The notes beneath the pieces are model-generated. The model ran no database searches, had not been told where the DNA came from, and was given only the letters and a program-made list of their open reading frames with translations. 40,220 bases of DNA from Gemmatimonadota bacterium (GTDB lineage: Bacteria > Gemmatimonadota > Gemmatimonadetes > Gemmatimonadales > GWC2-71-9), in the NCBI GenBank assembly GCA_003220935.1, contig QHTT01000056.1, forward strand, positions 1 to 40,220, in the 5' to 3' direction. This document shows, in pieces, positions 6,093 through 14,528 of this stretch. How positions within the stretch are numbered: the first letter of the stretch is position 1; every line of letters begins with the position of its first letter. The position numbers and the translations under genes were made by a program.

Positions 6093-8834
6093 TCAGCGCA
6101 GCCGGCCAACGCGGTCGGCGGGCCAGTCCTGGACGACGATCCGCTGCTCCAGCGGTCGTTTGCCGAGGGTCAGGCGCACCACGTATTCGCCAGGCAGCAC
6201 CCGCCGCAGGTCGTCGCGGGACGTGGGGCCGCCGAGCTCGCGCGGCCGCGGCTTGTCGCGCGTCAGGTCCCAGGTGACGTGCTGGAGGCCGGGATACCCA
6301 GGGCCGGTGATGTGGCGGATCGTGTCCCCCGCCGCGGTGGCGATTACCAGCTTGACGCCGTCGGGCTGCACTTCCCTGAGGTAGTACGTAATGACCGCGC
6401 CGCGCGGCGGGTTCGGCGCGACGAACGGCCGGCTGCCCCAGTCGGGGTAGGTGTCGCGCGGGCGATACTGATAGGCAGCGGGAACTTGAAACAGGTGGAC
6501 CGCCTCGGCGAGCAGGGTGTCCGTCATCTCCTCGAGCGCCGCGATGTTAGTGATCCAGAGACCGCGACCGTGCGTCGACACGACGAGGTCGCGCTGCGCA
6601 AACGACATCGCCATGGACTCGACAGGGACAGGAGGGAGGTTCTTGCCGAACCGCCGCCAGCTCTTGCCCCCGTCGAGCGACACGTACGCCCCCGTCGCCG
6701 TGCCGACCCAGAGGAGCCGCTGGTTGACCGGATCCTCGAACAGCGTGAGGCTCCCCTGATCCGCCGGGAGTGGCTGCCCGATCTCGGCCCAGGTCTTGCC
6801 GAAGTCCTCCGTACGGTAGACGTGCGGCGCATAGTCGTCGCGGCTGTGACAGTCGTACACGAGGTAGGCGCGGCTCGCGACGTGGTAGGACGTCACGATG
6901 GTTGCGACCCAGCACGACGTAGGCGCGCCCTTCGGGAAGCTCGTGCTCAGCTCCATCCATGTCTTGCCGCCGTCGCGCGTCAGCCACACGAGTCCGTCGT
7001 CCGATCCCGCCCACAGCACGTCTTTGGAGCGCGGGCTCTCGGCGATGGCGAAGACCGCGTGATAGCTCGTGTGCCCCACCTCGGCGCTGGGGTGCTCGCG
7101 GCTCGCCCGGGTCATGTCCGGCCCGAGCACCTCCCAGTCGTCGCCGCGATGCGTCATACGAATCAGGTGGTTCGCACCGACGTACAGGACCGTGGGGTCG
7201 TGCTGGGACACGAGGATCGGCGTGGTCCAGCCCCAATTATAGGGATAGCCCGAGTCCAGGCCGGCGTCGAGCGCGAGCGGAGTGATGTCATCGCGTTGCC
7301 AGGTCTTCAAGTCGAGTCGCGACACGTGTCCGAACTGCCACCCGGAGTACACGGTGTAGGGGTCGTTGGCGGGGATCTGTACCCACATCCCGTCCCCGCC
7401 GTTCACCGGGTACCAGTCGCCATCGGTGATGCCCAACGTATCACGCGTCCGACTCGGCCCACACCACACGCCGTTGTCCTGGAGGCCACCGCACACCTGA
7501 TACGGCGTGAGCGAGCTGTCGACGACCACCGTGTAGAACTGCCCGATGGGAATCGCCATGTGCTCCCACGCCTTCCCGCCGTCCCGTGAGACATACACTC
7601 CGCCGTCGTTCCCAATGACGAGATGCTGTGGGTCGCCGCGATCGATCCACAGCGCGTGGTAGTCGCCGTGGACGAGATGCAGGGAGTCGGGCGCGAAGCT
7701 CTTGCCGCCGTCCTTGCTCTCGAGCAGCGCCGGCGAGACGGTCCAGACGTGGTCCGGGTCGGTCGGGTCGATCCAGATATCGTCGTAGTAGTAGTGCGGA
7801 ATCGCCTGGAGGTCGTTCACCTGGGTCCAGGTCGCGCCGGCATCGCTCGAGCGAAACACGCCGCCGTAGCGCCCCTGGAGCGGGTCGGTGACCCCACGGT
7901 CCACCTGGATCGTGGCGTAGACCACTTTCGGGTCCTTTGCAGACACCGCGAGGCCGATGCGGCCGAGCCGGTCGGTCGGCAGACCATTCTTCAGGGCGGG
8001 GTCGGTCAGCTTCGTCCACGACTTCCCGCCGTCGGCCGTCTTGTAGATCCCGCTTCCCTTCCCGACGCCCTGCATGTGGCTGCCGCCCCAGCGCAACCGG
8101 TGCCACGCAGCGGCGTAGAGCACGTCGGGATTCGCCGGGTCCATCTCGAGATCCACGAAGCCGGTGGTGTCGTTCACGAACAGGATCCGGCTCCATGTCT
8201 TGCCGCCGTCGGTCGTCTTGTAGATCCCGCGCTCGGGATTGGCGCCCCAGAGGTGGCCGAGCGCGGCGACGTAGACGATGTCGGGGTTCGTGGGGTGGAG
8301 CACGATGCGCCCGATCGAGCGCGTGTCCTTCAAGCCCATGTTCGTCCACTTCTTGCCGCCGTCGGTGGACTTGTAGACGCCGTCGCCCCACCACTGCGAG
8401 CGCAGGCTGTTCTTCTCGCCCGTTCCGACCCACACGATGTTCGTGTCGGAGGGCGCGACGGCGAGGTCGCCGATCGTCTGGACGCCCAGTCCTTCCGAGA
8501 CCGACTGCCAGGTGATCCCGCCGTTGGTAGTCTTCCACACGCCGCCCCCCGCGGCGCCTACGTAGAAGGTGTTCGGATAACCGGCTGCGTGCGGCACGGC
8601 GAGCGCGGTCACCCGCCCGCTATAGGCGGCAGGGCCGAGGTTGCGGAGCGAAAAGTTCTCGAGGAACCGGGTGAGCGAGTCCTTGGCGGTGGCCGCGGAG
8701 TCCGCGCGGCGAGCGGTGTCCGCGGGCGCCGCGGCCGGCGGCCGTTTCGGCCTCGGCTTCTGTGCGACGAGAGGGGCGGCGCCGAGCAGCACGGCCGATG
8801 CGAGAGCAACACTGCTGCGAGACTTGAGATGCAT
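6093..8834 (-). CDS. Large secreted BNR/sortilin-like beta-propeller protein
   Basis: A 913-residue exported protein. The signal peptide is MHLKSRSSVALASAVLLGAAPLVAQ cut near Ala-Gln (residues 1-25), followed by an Ala/Pro-rich linker (26-55). Many BNR/VPS10-type blades follow, for example GVWKTTNGGITW, GVYKSTDGGKKW, GIYKTTDGGKTW, GVYVSRDGGKAW and LVWLTRDGGKTW. Near the C-terminus a beta-sandwich module (GAVITYYLREVQPDGVKLVI ... PGEYVVRLTLGKRPLEQRIV) resembles a FlgD/Fn3-type Ig fold. Such proteins are often called glycosyl hydrolases or sortilins, but I see no catalytic signature, so a binding or scaffold role is as likely. It is transcribed alone, divergently from the TPR gene. Confidence 0.9.
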   Translation of the reverse strand: MHLKSRSSVALASAVLLGAAPLVAQKPRPKRPPAAAPADTARRADSAATAKDSLTRFLENFSLRNLGPAAYSGRVTALAVPHAAGYPNTFYVGAAGGGVWKTTNGGITWQSVSEGLGVQTIGDLAVAPSDTNIVWVGTGEKNSLRSQWWGDGVYKSTDGGKKWTNMGLKDTRSIGRIVLHPTNPDIVYVAALGHLWGANPERGIYKTTDGGKTWSRILFVNDTTGFVDLEMDPANPDVLYAAAWHRLRWGGSHMQGVGKGSGIYKTADGGKSWTKLTDPALKNGLPTDRLGRIGLAVSAKDPKVVYATIQVDRGVTDPLQGRYGGVFRSSDAGATWTQVNDLQAIPHYYYDDIWIDPTDPDHVWTVSPALLESKDGGKSFAPDSLHLVHGDYHALWIDRGDPQHLVIGNDGGVYVSRDGGKAWEHMAIPIGQFYTVVVDSSLTPYQVCGGLQDNGVWCGPSRTRDTLGITDGDWYPVNGGDGMWVQIPANDPYTVYSGWQFGHVSRLDLKTWQRDDITPLALDAGLDSGYPYNWGWTTPILVSQHDPTVLYVGANHLIRMTHRGDDWEVLGPDMTRASREHPSAEVGHTSYHAVFAIAESPRSKDVLWAGSDDGLVWLTRDGGKTWMELSTSFPKGAPTSCWVATIVTSYHVASRAYLVYDCHSRDDYAPHVYRTEDFGKTWAEIGQPLPADQGSLTLFEDPVNQRLLWVGTATGAYVSLDGGKSWRRFGKNLPPVPVESMAMSFAQRDLVVSTHGRGLWITNIAALEEMTDTLLAEAVHLFQVPAAYQYRPRDTYPDWGSRPFVAPNPPRGAVITYYLREVQPDGVKLVIATAAGDTIRHITGPGYPGLQHVTWDLTRDKPRPRELGGPTSRDDLRRVLPGEYVVRLTLGKRPLEQRIVVQDWPADRVGRLR

Positions 8835-8972
8835 GGCGACGGGGGCTGGGGACGGCGAGATTCTACGCCCGCACGGCGCAGAAGGCCACCGGCTCTGGCC
8901 GGGCTGGGGCGTGCGCCATACGTTGGGCGGGTCCGACGGGGAGCGTTGCGATGGGCGTCGCGCGCCTATGCG

Positions 8973-9035
8973 CGGCTGAAGCCGACGGCCTCGATCCGCG
9001 GCTGAAGCCGCGGCTCGGCCCTGCCGCTGAAGCGG
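8973..9035. repeat. Cluster of three REP-like palindromes
   Basis: Three short palindromes share the core GCTGAAGC: CGGCTGAAGCCG (8973-8984), CCGCGGCTGAAGCCGCGG (8996-9013, a perfect 8-bp stem) and CCGCTGAAGCGG (9024-9035). They resemble REP-type hairpins and lie just before the TPR gene, which argues against a start at the upstream ATG 8951. Confidence 0.7.
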
Positions 9036-9037
9036 CG

Positions 9038-10654
9038 GTGGGCCCGTTTACGAGCAGGGCCGAGCCGCGAGTTCACTCGCGCAGTCTACCGCAGGCGCTC
9101 GCGCTGCTCGCGTTCCTGTCCGCCCGTTCGCCGGTCCGCCTGTCCGCCCTGCAATGTCCCGACGGCTCCCCGCCGCCGTGCCGGGCGGCTCGCACTGACC
9201 CCAGGCGCCAGCCCGAGGTGGCGCCCAACAGCGTCGCGGTGCTGTATTTCGACAATCTGTCTGCCGACACCGCGGATGCATATCTCGCGGAGGGGCTCAC
9301 CGAGGAACTCATCGCTCGGCTCGGGCAGCTGCCGCGGCTCGCGGTGAAGTCCCGCGCCGCGGTGCGGCGGTTCAAGCAGAGCGGGGCGGACCCACTGGCC
9401 GCCGCGCGTGCGCTCGGCGTCGCGCGATTAGTCACCGGGAGCGTGCGGCGCGGGGGGAACCGACTGCGCGTGACCGTCGAACTGGTGCGGGCCTCGGACG
9501 GCGAGCACGTTTGGGGCGACCTGTACGACCGCACGGACGCCGATCTGCTGGCGGTCGAGGAGGACATCGCGCGCGCCGTCGCCTCGGCGATCGGCGGCCA
9601 GCTGCTGCCCGCCGAGCGCGCGACGTTGGCAGCTCGGCCGACTGCAAGTCCAGAGGCGTACGATCACTTCCTCCGCGGCAATCACCTGCTCGCACAGCGC
9701 ACGGGGAGTTCCGTCGCACGCGCGATCGACGAGTACAAGACGGCAACCCGAGTCGACCCCCGATTTGCCGACGCCTTCGCGCGGACGGCCTTTGGGTACG
9801 GACTGTTTCTCGACTGGAGCTGGCCCTCACCCGCCGACCCGCCCGAATCGCTTCTCGCTCGCGCGGTCGCTAGTGTCGACCGGGCTCTGGCACTCAAGCC
9901 AACCTCCTCCGACGCCTGGGTGGCGCGCGGTCAGCTCTTGAGCTATCGGGACCTGAGCGCCGGCAAGCCGCTGAGCGAGGATGAGATCCTCGGGGCGTTT
10001 CAGCGCGCGATCACTCTCGATCCGCGCAGCGTGGAAGCATACCATCAGTATGGAGCGCGGCTGCTGTACCGTGGCAAGGACTCTGCCGCTGTCGCTGCGT
10101 TCCAGCATGCCCTCGTCCTCGACGCCGCGCGCGCGTTCACGCTCGTGTCACTGGGACTGGAGCGAGTGGTCGCGCGCAGCTATGCCGAGGCCCGTCGCTG
10201 GCTGGACAGCGCGCTCACCGTGGATCCGACGTTCGCCATCGGATACGCACATCGCGGCATGCTGGCCCTGCAATTGGGTGACCTCGCGCAGGCTCGCACC
10301 GATGGCGAGATGGCGATTCGGTTCGGAGCGGGGTACCGGCTGCCCGGGTTGGCGGTGCTCACGATGGTGGACGCGCGTAGCGGGGACACGCTCGCGGCTC
10401 GCGCGCGCCTACAGGAGCTTTTGCAAGCCATCGTCGACTCGCTGCACCCTTCCCCCCGGGATGCGCGCTACGTCGGGCCGGCGCTGCTCGCCACCGCCGG
10501 GGAAAATCGACTGGTCGAGTTCCTGGAACGGGTCGAGCCGCGCCGCGCGACGCTGTGGTTTGATTTGCGCCTGCCCGAGTACGATACCATCCGTGCGAAC
10601 CCTCGCTTCCAGCAGCTGGTCGAGGAGTCTCGACCGCTCGGGGCGCCGCGATGA
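9038..10654 (+). CDS. TolB-N/FlgO-like TPR protein, paralogue 1
   Basis: The first part (NSVAVLYFDNLSADTADAYL, then AEGLTEELIARLGQL, and LGVARLVTGSVRRGGNRLRV) is the TolB N-terminal/FlgO-like domain found in COG5616 proteins. A run of TPR helices follows (AIDEYKTATRVDPRFADAFA, and AFQRAITLDPRSVEAYHQYG). It ends with YDTIRANPRFQQLVEESRP. The role is unknown; such proteins are often exported scaffolds. An N-terminal hydrophobic stretch (LPQALALLAFLS) ending before QCPDGSPPPC suggests export. GTG 9038 is a tentative start, because the longer frame from ATG 8951 passes through REP-like palindromes. An octamer repeat (9116-9150) codes the end of the signal region. It overlaps its paralogue by 4 bases. 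Confidence 0.8.
   Translation: MGPFTSRAEPRVHSRSLPQALALLAFLSARSPVRLSALQCPDGSPPPCRAARTDPRRQPEVAPNSVAVLYFDNLSADTADAYLAEGLTEELIARLGQLPRLAVKSRAAVRRFKQSGADPLAAARALGVARLVTGSVRRGGNRLRVTVELVRASDGEHVWGDLYDRTDADLLAVEEDIARAVASAIGGQLLPAERATLAARPTASPEAYDHFLRGNHLLAQRTGSSVARAIDEYKTATRVDPRFADAFARTAFGYGLFLDWSWPSPADPPESLLARAVASVDRALALKPTSSDAWVARGQLLSYRDLSAGKPLSEDEILGAFQRAITLDPRSVEAYHQYGARLLYRGKDSAAVAAFQHALVLDAARAFTLVSLGLERVVARSYAEARRWLDSALTVDPTFAIGYAHRGMLALQLGDLAQARTDGEMAIRFGAGYRLPGLAVLTMVDARSGDTLAARARLQELLQAIVDSLHPSPRDARYVGPALLATAGENRLVEFLERVEPRRATLWFDLRLPEYDTIRANPRFQQLVEESRPLGAPR
9116..9150. repeat. Family D octamer repeat fragment in signal-peptide codons
   Basis: Period-8 units CTGTCCGC, CCGTTCGC, CGGTCCGC, CTGTCCGC, then CCT. 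It codes for the last part of the signal-peptide region of TPR paralogue 1 (LSARSPVRLSAL), a stretch with no counterpart in paralogue 2. Confidence 0.7.
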
Positions 10655-12177
10655 AACACGTCACATGGCTCCTGTGGTGGCTGGGTGTCGTGGCATCGGC
10701 GACCAGGCTCCAAGCTCAATGCCCCGACGGCTCGCCGCCGCCGTGCGGGACGGCCCGCGCCGCGGTCGCGCCAGCGACCAACAGCGTCGCGGTCCTGTAC
10801 TTCGACAACCTCTCCCGGGACACCGCCGATGCGTACCTCGCCGAGGGGCTTACCGAAGAGCTCATCGCCCAGCTCGGGCGGGTCGAGCGGCTGGTCGTGA
10901 AGTCCCGCAACGCCGTGCGTCGCTACCGAGCCGCCGAGCTCGATCCCGCGCAACTCGGGCGGGCGCTCGGCGTCGCGCACCTGGTGAGCGGCAGCGTGCG
11001 GCGCTCCGGCACTCGGCTCCGCGTCACCGTAGAACTCGTCCGGGCCACCACCGGCGTGCGTCTCTGGGGCGAGCAGTACGACCGCGCCCAGGCCGACCTG
11101 CTCGACCTCCAGGAGGGCATCGCACGCGCGGTGGCGGGTGTCATCGCGGGCCGACTGCTTCCGGCTGAGCGAGCGACCCTCGCCGCTCGTCCGACGCGGA
11201 GTCCCGAGGCCTACGACTACTTCGTCAAGGGCAATTACTACCTCGCGCAACGCACCGCGCGCTCCACCAAGCAGGCGGTGGACCAGTACCGCGCAGCGCT
11301 GCGGCTCGACCCGGGCTTCACTCGAGCGCTCGCGCGGATCGCCTATGCTCACGCACAGACGCTTTATTGGGGATCATTCCCCGAAGACGTACCGGCCGAC
11401 AGCGTCCTGGCGCGCGGCTTGGCCGCCGCCGATGGCGCGCTGCGCCAAGACTCCACCTCGTCGGACGCCTGGATGGCGCGCGCGTTCCTGCTCAGCTACC
11501 GCTATCCCCGCGCACCCGTCATGGCACGAGAGGCAATCGAGCGAGCCGTAGCGCTCGATCCTCGGAACGCCGAGGCGCATCACCAATACGGAACGTTCCT
11601 CACTAACCACGGCGAATACGCCGCCGCGGTCGGTCAGTATCAGCAAGCCCTGACGATCGATCCACAACGGGGAACCACTCTTACCGGCCTCGGAATGGTG
11701 AGCCTCAGGAGACGTGAGTACACGGCGGCACGCGCCTGGTTGGATAGCAGCCTGGCGGTAGACCCTGGGTTCTACCCCGGCTACGTGCGGCGGGCGGAGG
11801 CTCGCCTGCTGCTCGGCGACACGGCGGCCGCACGGAGCGACGCGGAGACCGCCACGCGGCTGAGTGCTGGCGACCCGCTGCTCGGCGAAGCCGTCCTGGC
11901 GCTGGTCGAGGCGCGGGCAGGGGACACCCTCTCCGCTCGCGCGCGGGTGGGCCGGCTGCTCCGAGAGGTCGCCCTCCTCGACCAACGCGTCCGGGGCGGA
12001 GCCGTATTGGCGATGGCGCTCATTGCGCTCGGCGATCACCAAGCGGCGCTGGACCTCCTCGAACGACTCCGCCCGCGGGGCACGTGGCTCTGGGACCAGT
12101 TGCAATACCCGGAGTTCGATGCCGTGCGCGCGCACCCCCGGTTCCTACGGCTCCTTGACGAGTCGCGGCCGCGATGA
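10651..12177 (+). CDS. TolB-N/FlgO-like TPR protein, paralogue 2
   Basis: A 508-residue protein. The clear signal peptide MKHVTWLLWWLGVVASATRL (residues 1-20, cut near QAQ) is followed by CPDGSPPPCGTA, the same motif as in paralogue 1. The TolB-N domain (NSVAVLYFDNLSRDTADAYL ... HLVSGSVRRSGTRLRVTVEL) comes next, then TPR units (AVDQYRAALRLDPGFTRALA, AVGQYQQALTIDPQRGTTLT). Sequence identity with paralogue 1 is high over the first 200 residues and lower in the TPR part, consistent with tandem duplication and divergence. Its ATG overlaps the upstream stop (ATGA), so the two proteins are probably made together. No kinase or transcription-factor domain is fused to it. Confidence 0.9.
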   Translation: MKHVTWLLWWLGVVASATRLQAQCPDGSPPPCGTARAAVAPATNSVAVLYFDNLSRDTADAYLAEGLTEELIAQLGRVERLVVKSRNAVRRYRAAELDPAQLGRALGVAHLVSGSVRRSGTRLRVTVELVRATTGVRLWGEQYDRAQADLLDLQEGIARAVAGVIAGRLLPAERATLAARPTRSPEAYDYFVKGNYYLAQRTARSTKQAVDQYRAALRLDPGFTRALARIAYAHAQTLYWGSFPEDVPADSVLARGLAAADGALRQDSTSSDAWMARAFLLSYRYPRAPVMAREAIERAVALDPRNAEAHHQYGTFLTNHGEYAAAVGQYQQALTIDPQRGTTLTGLGMVSLRRREYTAARAWLDSSLAVDPGFYPGYVRRAEARLLLGDTAAARSDAETATRLSAGDPLLGEAVLALVEARAGDTLSARARVGRLLREVALLDQRVRGGAVLAMALIALGDHQAALDLLERLRPRGTWLWDQLQYPEFDAVRAHPRFLRLLDESRPR

Positions 12178-12199
12178 CGGTCGGACGGGCGGACAGCGA
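12176..12199. repeat. Family D octamer fragment at gene end
   Basis: Period-8 units GACGGTCG, GACGGGCG and GACAGCGA start inside the TGA stop codon (12175-12177) of TPR paralogue 2. They are the reverse orientation of the family D units at 9116-9150. Confidence 0.6.
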
Positions 12200-12212
12200 A
12201 GCAGAATAGCCG

Positions 12213-13442
12213 CTACCGTGTCACCACCAGCACCACGATCCCCCACGCCAGCGTCAACAGCGTCACCGGGACCCCGACCCGGGCGTACTCCCCGAACCCG
12301 ATCCGCACCCCGCGCGCCTCGGCCTTCTCAGCCACGATCAGGTTGGCCATCGAGCCGATGAGCAGCAGGTTGCCCGCGAAGGTGGAGCTCATCGCCACCA
12401 CCCGCCACAGCAAGTCCGCGTGAGGGAGGTGGGGAACGGTATTGCGCCATAAGATCACGGCGGGGACGTTGGAGATCAGGTTCGACAGCGTGGCCATCAC
12501 GCCGCTCACCGCTGTCGCGGCGCGCCACGGGGAGCTGCTTTCGACCACGCCGAGCGCCTGCCGGTCGATCCACGCGACGGCACCGGTCTGCTCGAAGCCC
12601 CGCATCACGACGAACAGCGAGGCGAAGAACAGCAGCAGGTCCCAGTCCACCCGCTCGATCGCGTACGCGGGATCGCGCTGCGCGACCAGGACCATGAGCG
12701 CGCCGGCGGCGATGGCGACGAGCGGCAGCGACCCGCCCGCGAGCCACCCCACCACCGCAACCGCGAACATCGCTAGGCCCCGCGTCACGAGCGATCGGTC
12801 GAGCGTCACCGGCACCGCCTGGAGCCGCTCCCGGAACGGCTCGCCCAGCTCCCGGCGGTACACCCACCGCAGGTAGCTGTAGGTGATCGCGAGTCCGCCC
12901 AACGCTACGGGCAGCATGTGGACGAGGAAGGCGCCGAACGTCGCCCGGCTCCAGATTCCGACGAGCATGTTCTGCGGGTTCCCGGTGACCGAGAGCACTG
13001 AGCCGACGTTCGCGCCCATCGCGAGCCCGATCAAATACGCATTCGGCCGCAGCCGCAGCGGCCCGAGCGCCGCCAGCAGCACCGGGGTCACGACCAGGCA
13101 GATCGTGTCGTTCACGAAGAACGCGGACAGGAGGCCGCCGCCCACCACGACGCCGAGCAGCAGGCGCTCGGGCGTGCGCGCCCGCTGCAATACCCACTCC
13201 GCCGCCCATTCAAAGAACTTCCCGACCTCCAGATAGCCGACGATGAGCATCATGCCCAGCAGGAAGACGAGCACGTCGAAATCGACGGCGGCGTACGCGT
13301 CCGGGAGGGAGAGGACGCCGAACACGACCATCGCGACGGCGCCCACCAGGCTCGCCGCCGGCCGGTTCAGGTGCACGAACGGCAGCCGCTGAACGGCGAT
13401 GAGCAGGTACGTGAGGGCGAAGATGATGAGACCGGTGGTCAT
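12213..13442 (-). CDS. ArsB/NhaD-type anion permease (ion transporter superfamily)
   Basis: About 409 residues and about 11 membrane segments, with no soluble domain. Characteristic stretches are LSAFFVNDTICLVVTPVLLA, GANVGSVLSVTGNPQNMLVG, SNLISNVPAVILW and STFAGNLLLIGSMANLIV. These paired NDT/GNPQN and SNVPA/NLLLIGSMAN motifs mark the ArsB/NhaD/SLC13-like permease group. The ion (arsenite, dicarboxylate, Na+/H+) cannot be told. ATG 13442 starts at once in the first helix but has only family A repeat upstream and no ribosome site. GTG 13499 has GGAAGG upstream and would add a repeat-encoded 19-residue N-terminus (VPHDPSLLFRVPRSHFRVR). Either start is possible. It is last in the long minus-strand run. 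Confidence 0.87.
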   Translation of the reverse strand: MTTGLIIFALTYLLIAVQRLPFVHLNRPAASLVGAVAMVVFGVLSLPDAYAAVDFDVLVFLLGMMLIVGYLEVGKFFEWAAEWVLQRARTPERLLLGVVVGGGLLSAFFVNDTICLVVTPVLLAALGPLRLRPNAYLIGLAMGANVGSVLSVTGNPQNMLVGIWSRATFGAFLVHMLPVALGGLAITYSYLRWVYRRELGEPFRERLQAVPVTLDRSLVTRGLAMFAVAVVGWLAGGSLPLVAIAAGALMVLVAQRDPAYAIERVDWDLLLFFASLFVVMRGFEQTGAVAWIDRQALGVVESSSPWRAATAVSGVMATLSNLISNVPAVILWRNTVPHLPHADLLWRVVAMSSTFAGNLLLIGSMANLIVAEKAEARGVRIGFGEYARVGVPVTLLTLAWGIVVLVVTR

Positions 13443-13444
13443 GC

Positions 13445-13559
13445 GAACGCGGAAGTGGGAACGAGGAACGCGGAACAAGAGTGAGGGGTCGTGCGGCACG
13501 GACCTTCCGCGAATGTTCCGCGTTCCGACTTCCGCGTTCCGCGTTTGGGGTTCCGCGTC
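13445..13559. repeat. Family A heptamer dyad repeat, locus 3
   Basis: The left arm at 13445-13476 has GAACGCG-type units with variants GGAAGTG and AACGAGG. The right arm at 13515-13543 has GTTCCGCGTTCCGACTTCCG and a further GTTCCGCG copy, with one more unit ending at 13559. It fills the gap between the GNAT stop (13560-13562) and the permease start. Confidence 0.85.
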
Positions 13560-14528
13560 CTAGATCTCCCAGTTGGAAAACAGCACGCCCTCGGTGGGAT
13601 GCGGCTCCGCGTAGCCCTCGTAGGTCATGCGCAGGTCGGTCCAGCGAACGCGGTAGCCGCGCGCGACGAGCCGGCGGAACGCCCCCTCGTAGCGCGTCTG
13701 GCAGCGGATCGCCACGCGCCGGATGCCGAGCCGCGCCGCGGCGGCTTCCGTCCCCGCGATAGCGGCGTCGAACGCCTGGAGGTCGCGGGCGGCGAGCTTG
13801 AGCACGCGCACCTCGTCCTTGGGCCGGCCCTCGGCGAGCGGCGCGGCGTGCCAGAGGACGACGGCGTTCAGGTCGTCGTCACCGTCCAGCAGCGACGCGT
13901 CACCCAGCCCGAGGTCGGCTGTGAGGAGCAGCTCACGGGTGAAGTCGTACCCCGCCGCCAGCTCGTGCGCGAGCCGGCGCGCGGCTGCCAGGGCCTGGTC
14001 CGCCGCGCTCCCCTTGCGGTGCGACAGCAGCGCGGGCGGCAGGTGGCCGCGCGTCGCAATGTCGTTCGTCATCGTGACGGTGAGGTGCGCCGGCGAAAAG
14101 CCGAGCCGCGCGTAGAACCCGATGTTCTCGACGGTGCGCGGCATGGTCTCGAGCCCGAGCGTGGCGACGTCCTGCTCGAGCAGCCAGTCGATTGCGGTGC
14201 GGACGATGGTCTTGCCGACCCCGGCACCCTGGCGATCGGGTCGCACGGCGAGCGGGCCCATCCACCCCTCGGTCCCGGAGCGGTGCGCGATATTGAAGGC
14301 CGCGATCTGGCCGGAGTCGTCGCGCCACAGCAGCGCGCCGGCGCCGGCGTCGAGCAGCGCGTACCGCCAGACCTGGGGGTTCAGGTGCGGCACCCGCACC
14401 CCCACGAGTCCGTCCCGGCGGTACCGGTCGGTGAACGCTTCGGTGAACACGCGGTTCAACCCCGCTATGTCCCGCTCGGTCGCCGGCTCCGGGCCGGACA
14501 GCTGCTGCTCAGGCAGCCACGCCCGCAT
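13560..14528 (-). CDS. GNAT-family N-acetyltransferase, probably two-domain
   Basis: A 322-residue protein. The first GNAT domain (about residues 15-160) has the acetyl-CoA loop MGPLAVRPDRQGAGVGKTIV (RQGAGVG at 99-105) and the fold-end stretch ENIGFYARLGF. The second half (about 170-322) has a weaker GNAT-like pattern (AAAARLGIRRVAIRCQTRYE, then AFRRLVARGYRVRWTDLRMT), so it may be a degenerate second domain. The substrate is unknown. Its ATG lies inside the last 20 bases of the sbcC frame, so it belongs to the same transcript as the DNA-repair genes. It could be a passenger or a modifier. Confidence 0.85.
   Translation of the reverse strand: MRAWLPEQQLSGPEPATERDIAGLNRVFTEAFTDRYRRDGLVGVRVPHLNPQVWRYALLDAGAGALLWRDDSGQIAAFNIAHRSGTEGWMGPLAVRPDRQGAGVGKTIVRTAIDWLLEQDVATLGLETMPRTVENIGFYARLGFSPAHLTVTMTNDIATRGHLPPALLSHRKGSAADQALAAARRLAHELAAGYDFTRELLLTADLGLGDASLLDGDDDLNAVVLWHAAPLAEGRPKDEVRVLKLAARDLQAFDAAIAGTEAAAARLGIRRVAIRCQTRYEGAFRRLVARGYRVRWTDLRMTYEGYAEPHPTEGVLFSNWEI

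Noticed and set aside
6063-9005. Long plus-strand open frames opposite the propeller gene
   Set aside because: They mirror the repeated DGGKTW blocks of the real gene and have no motif of their own.
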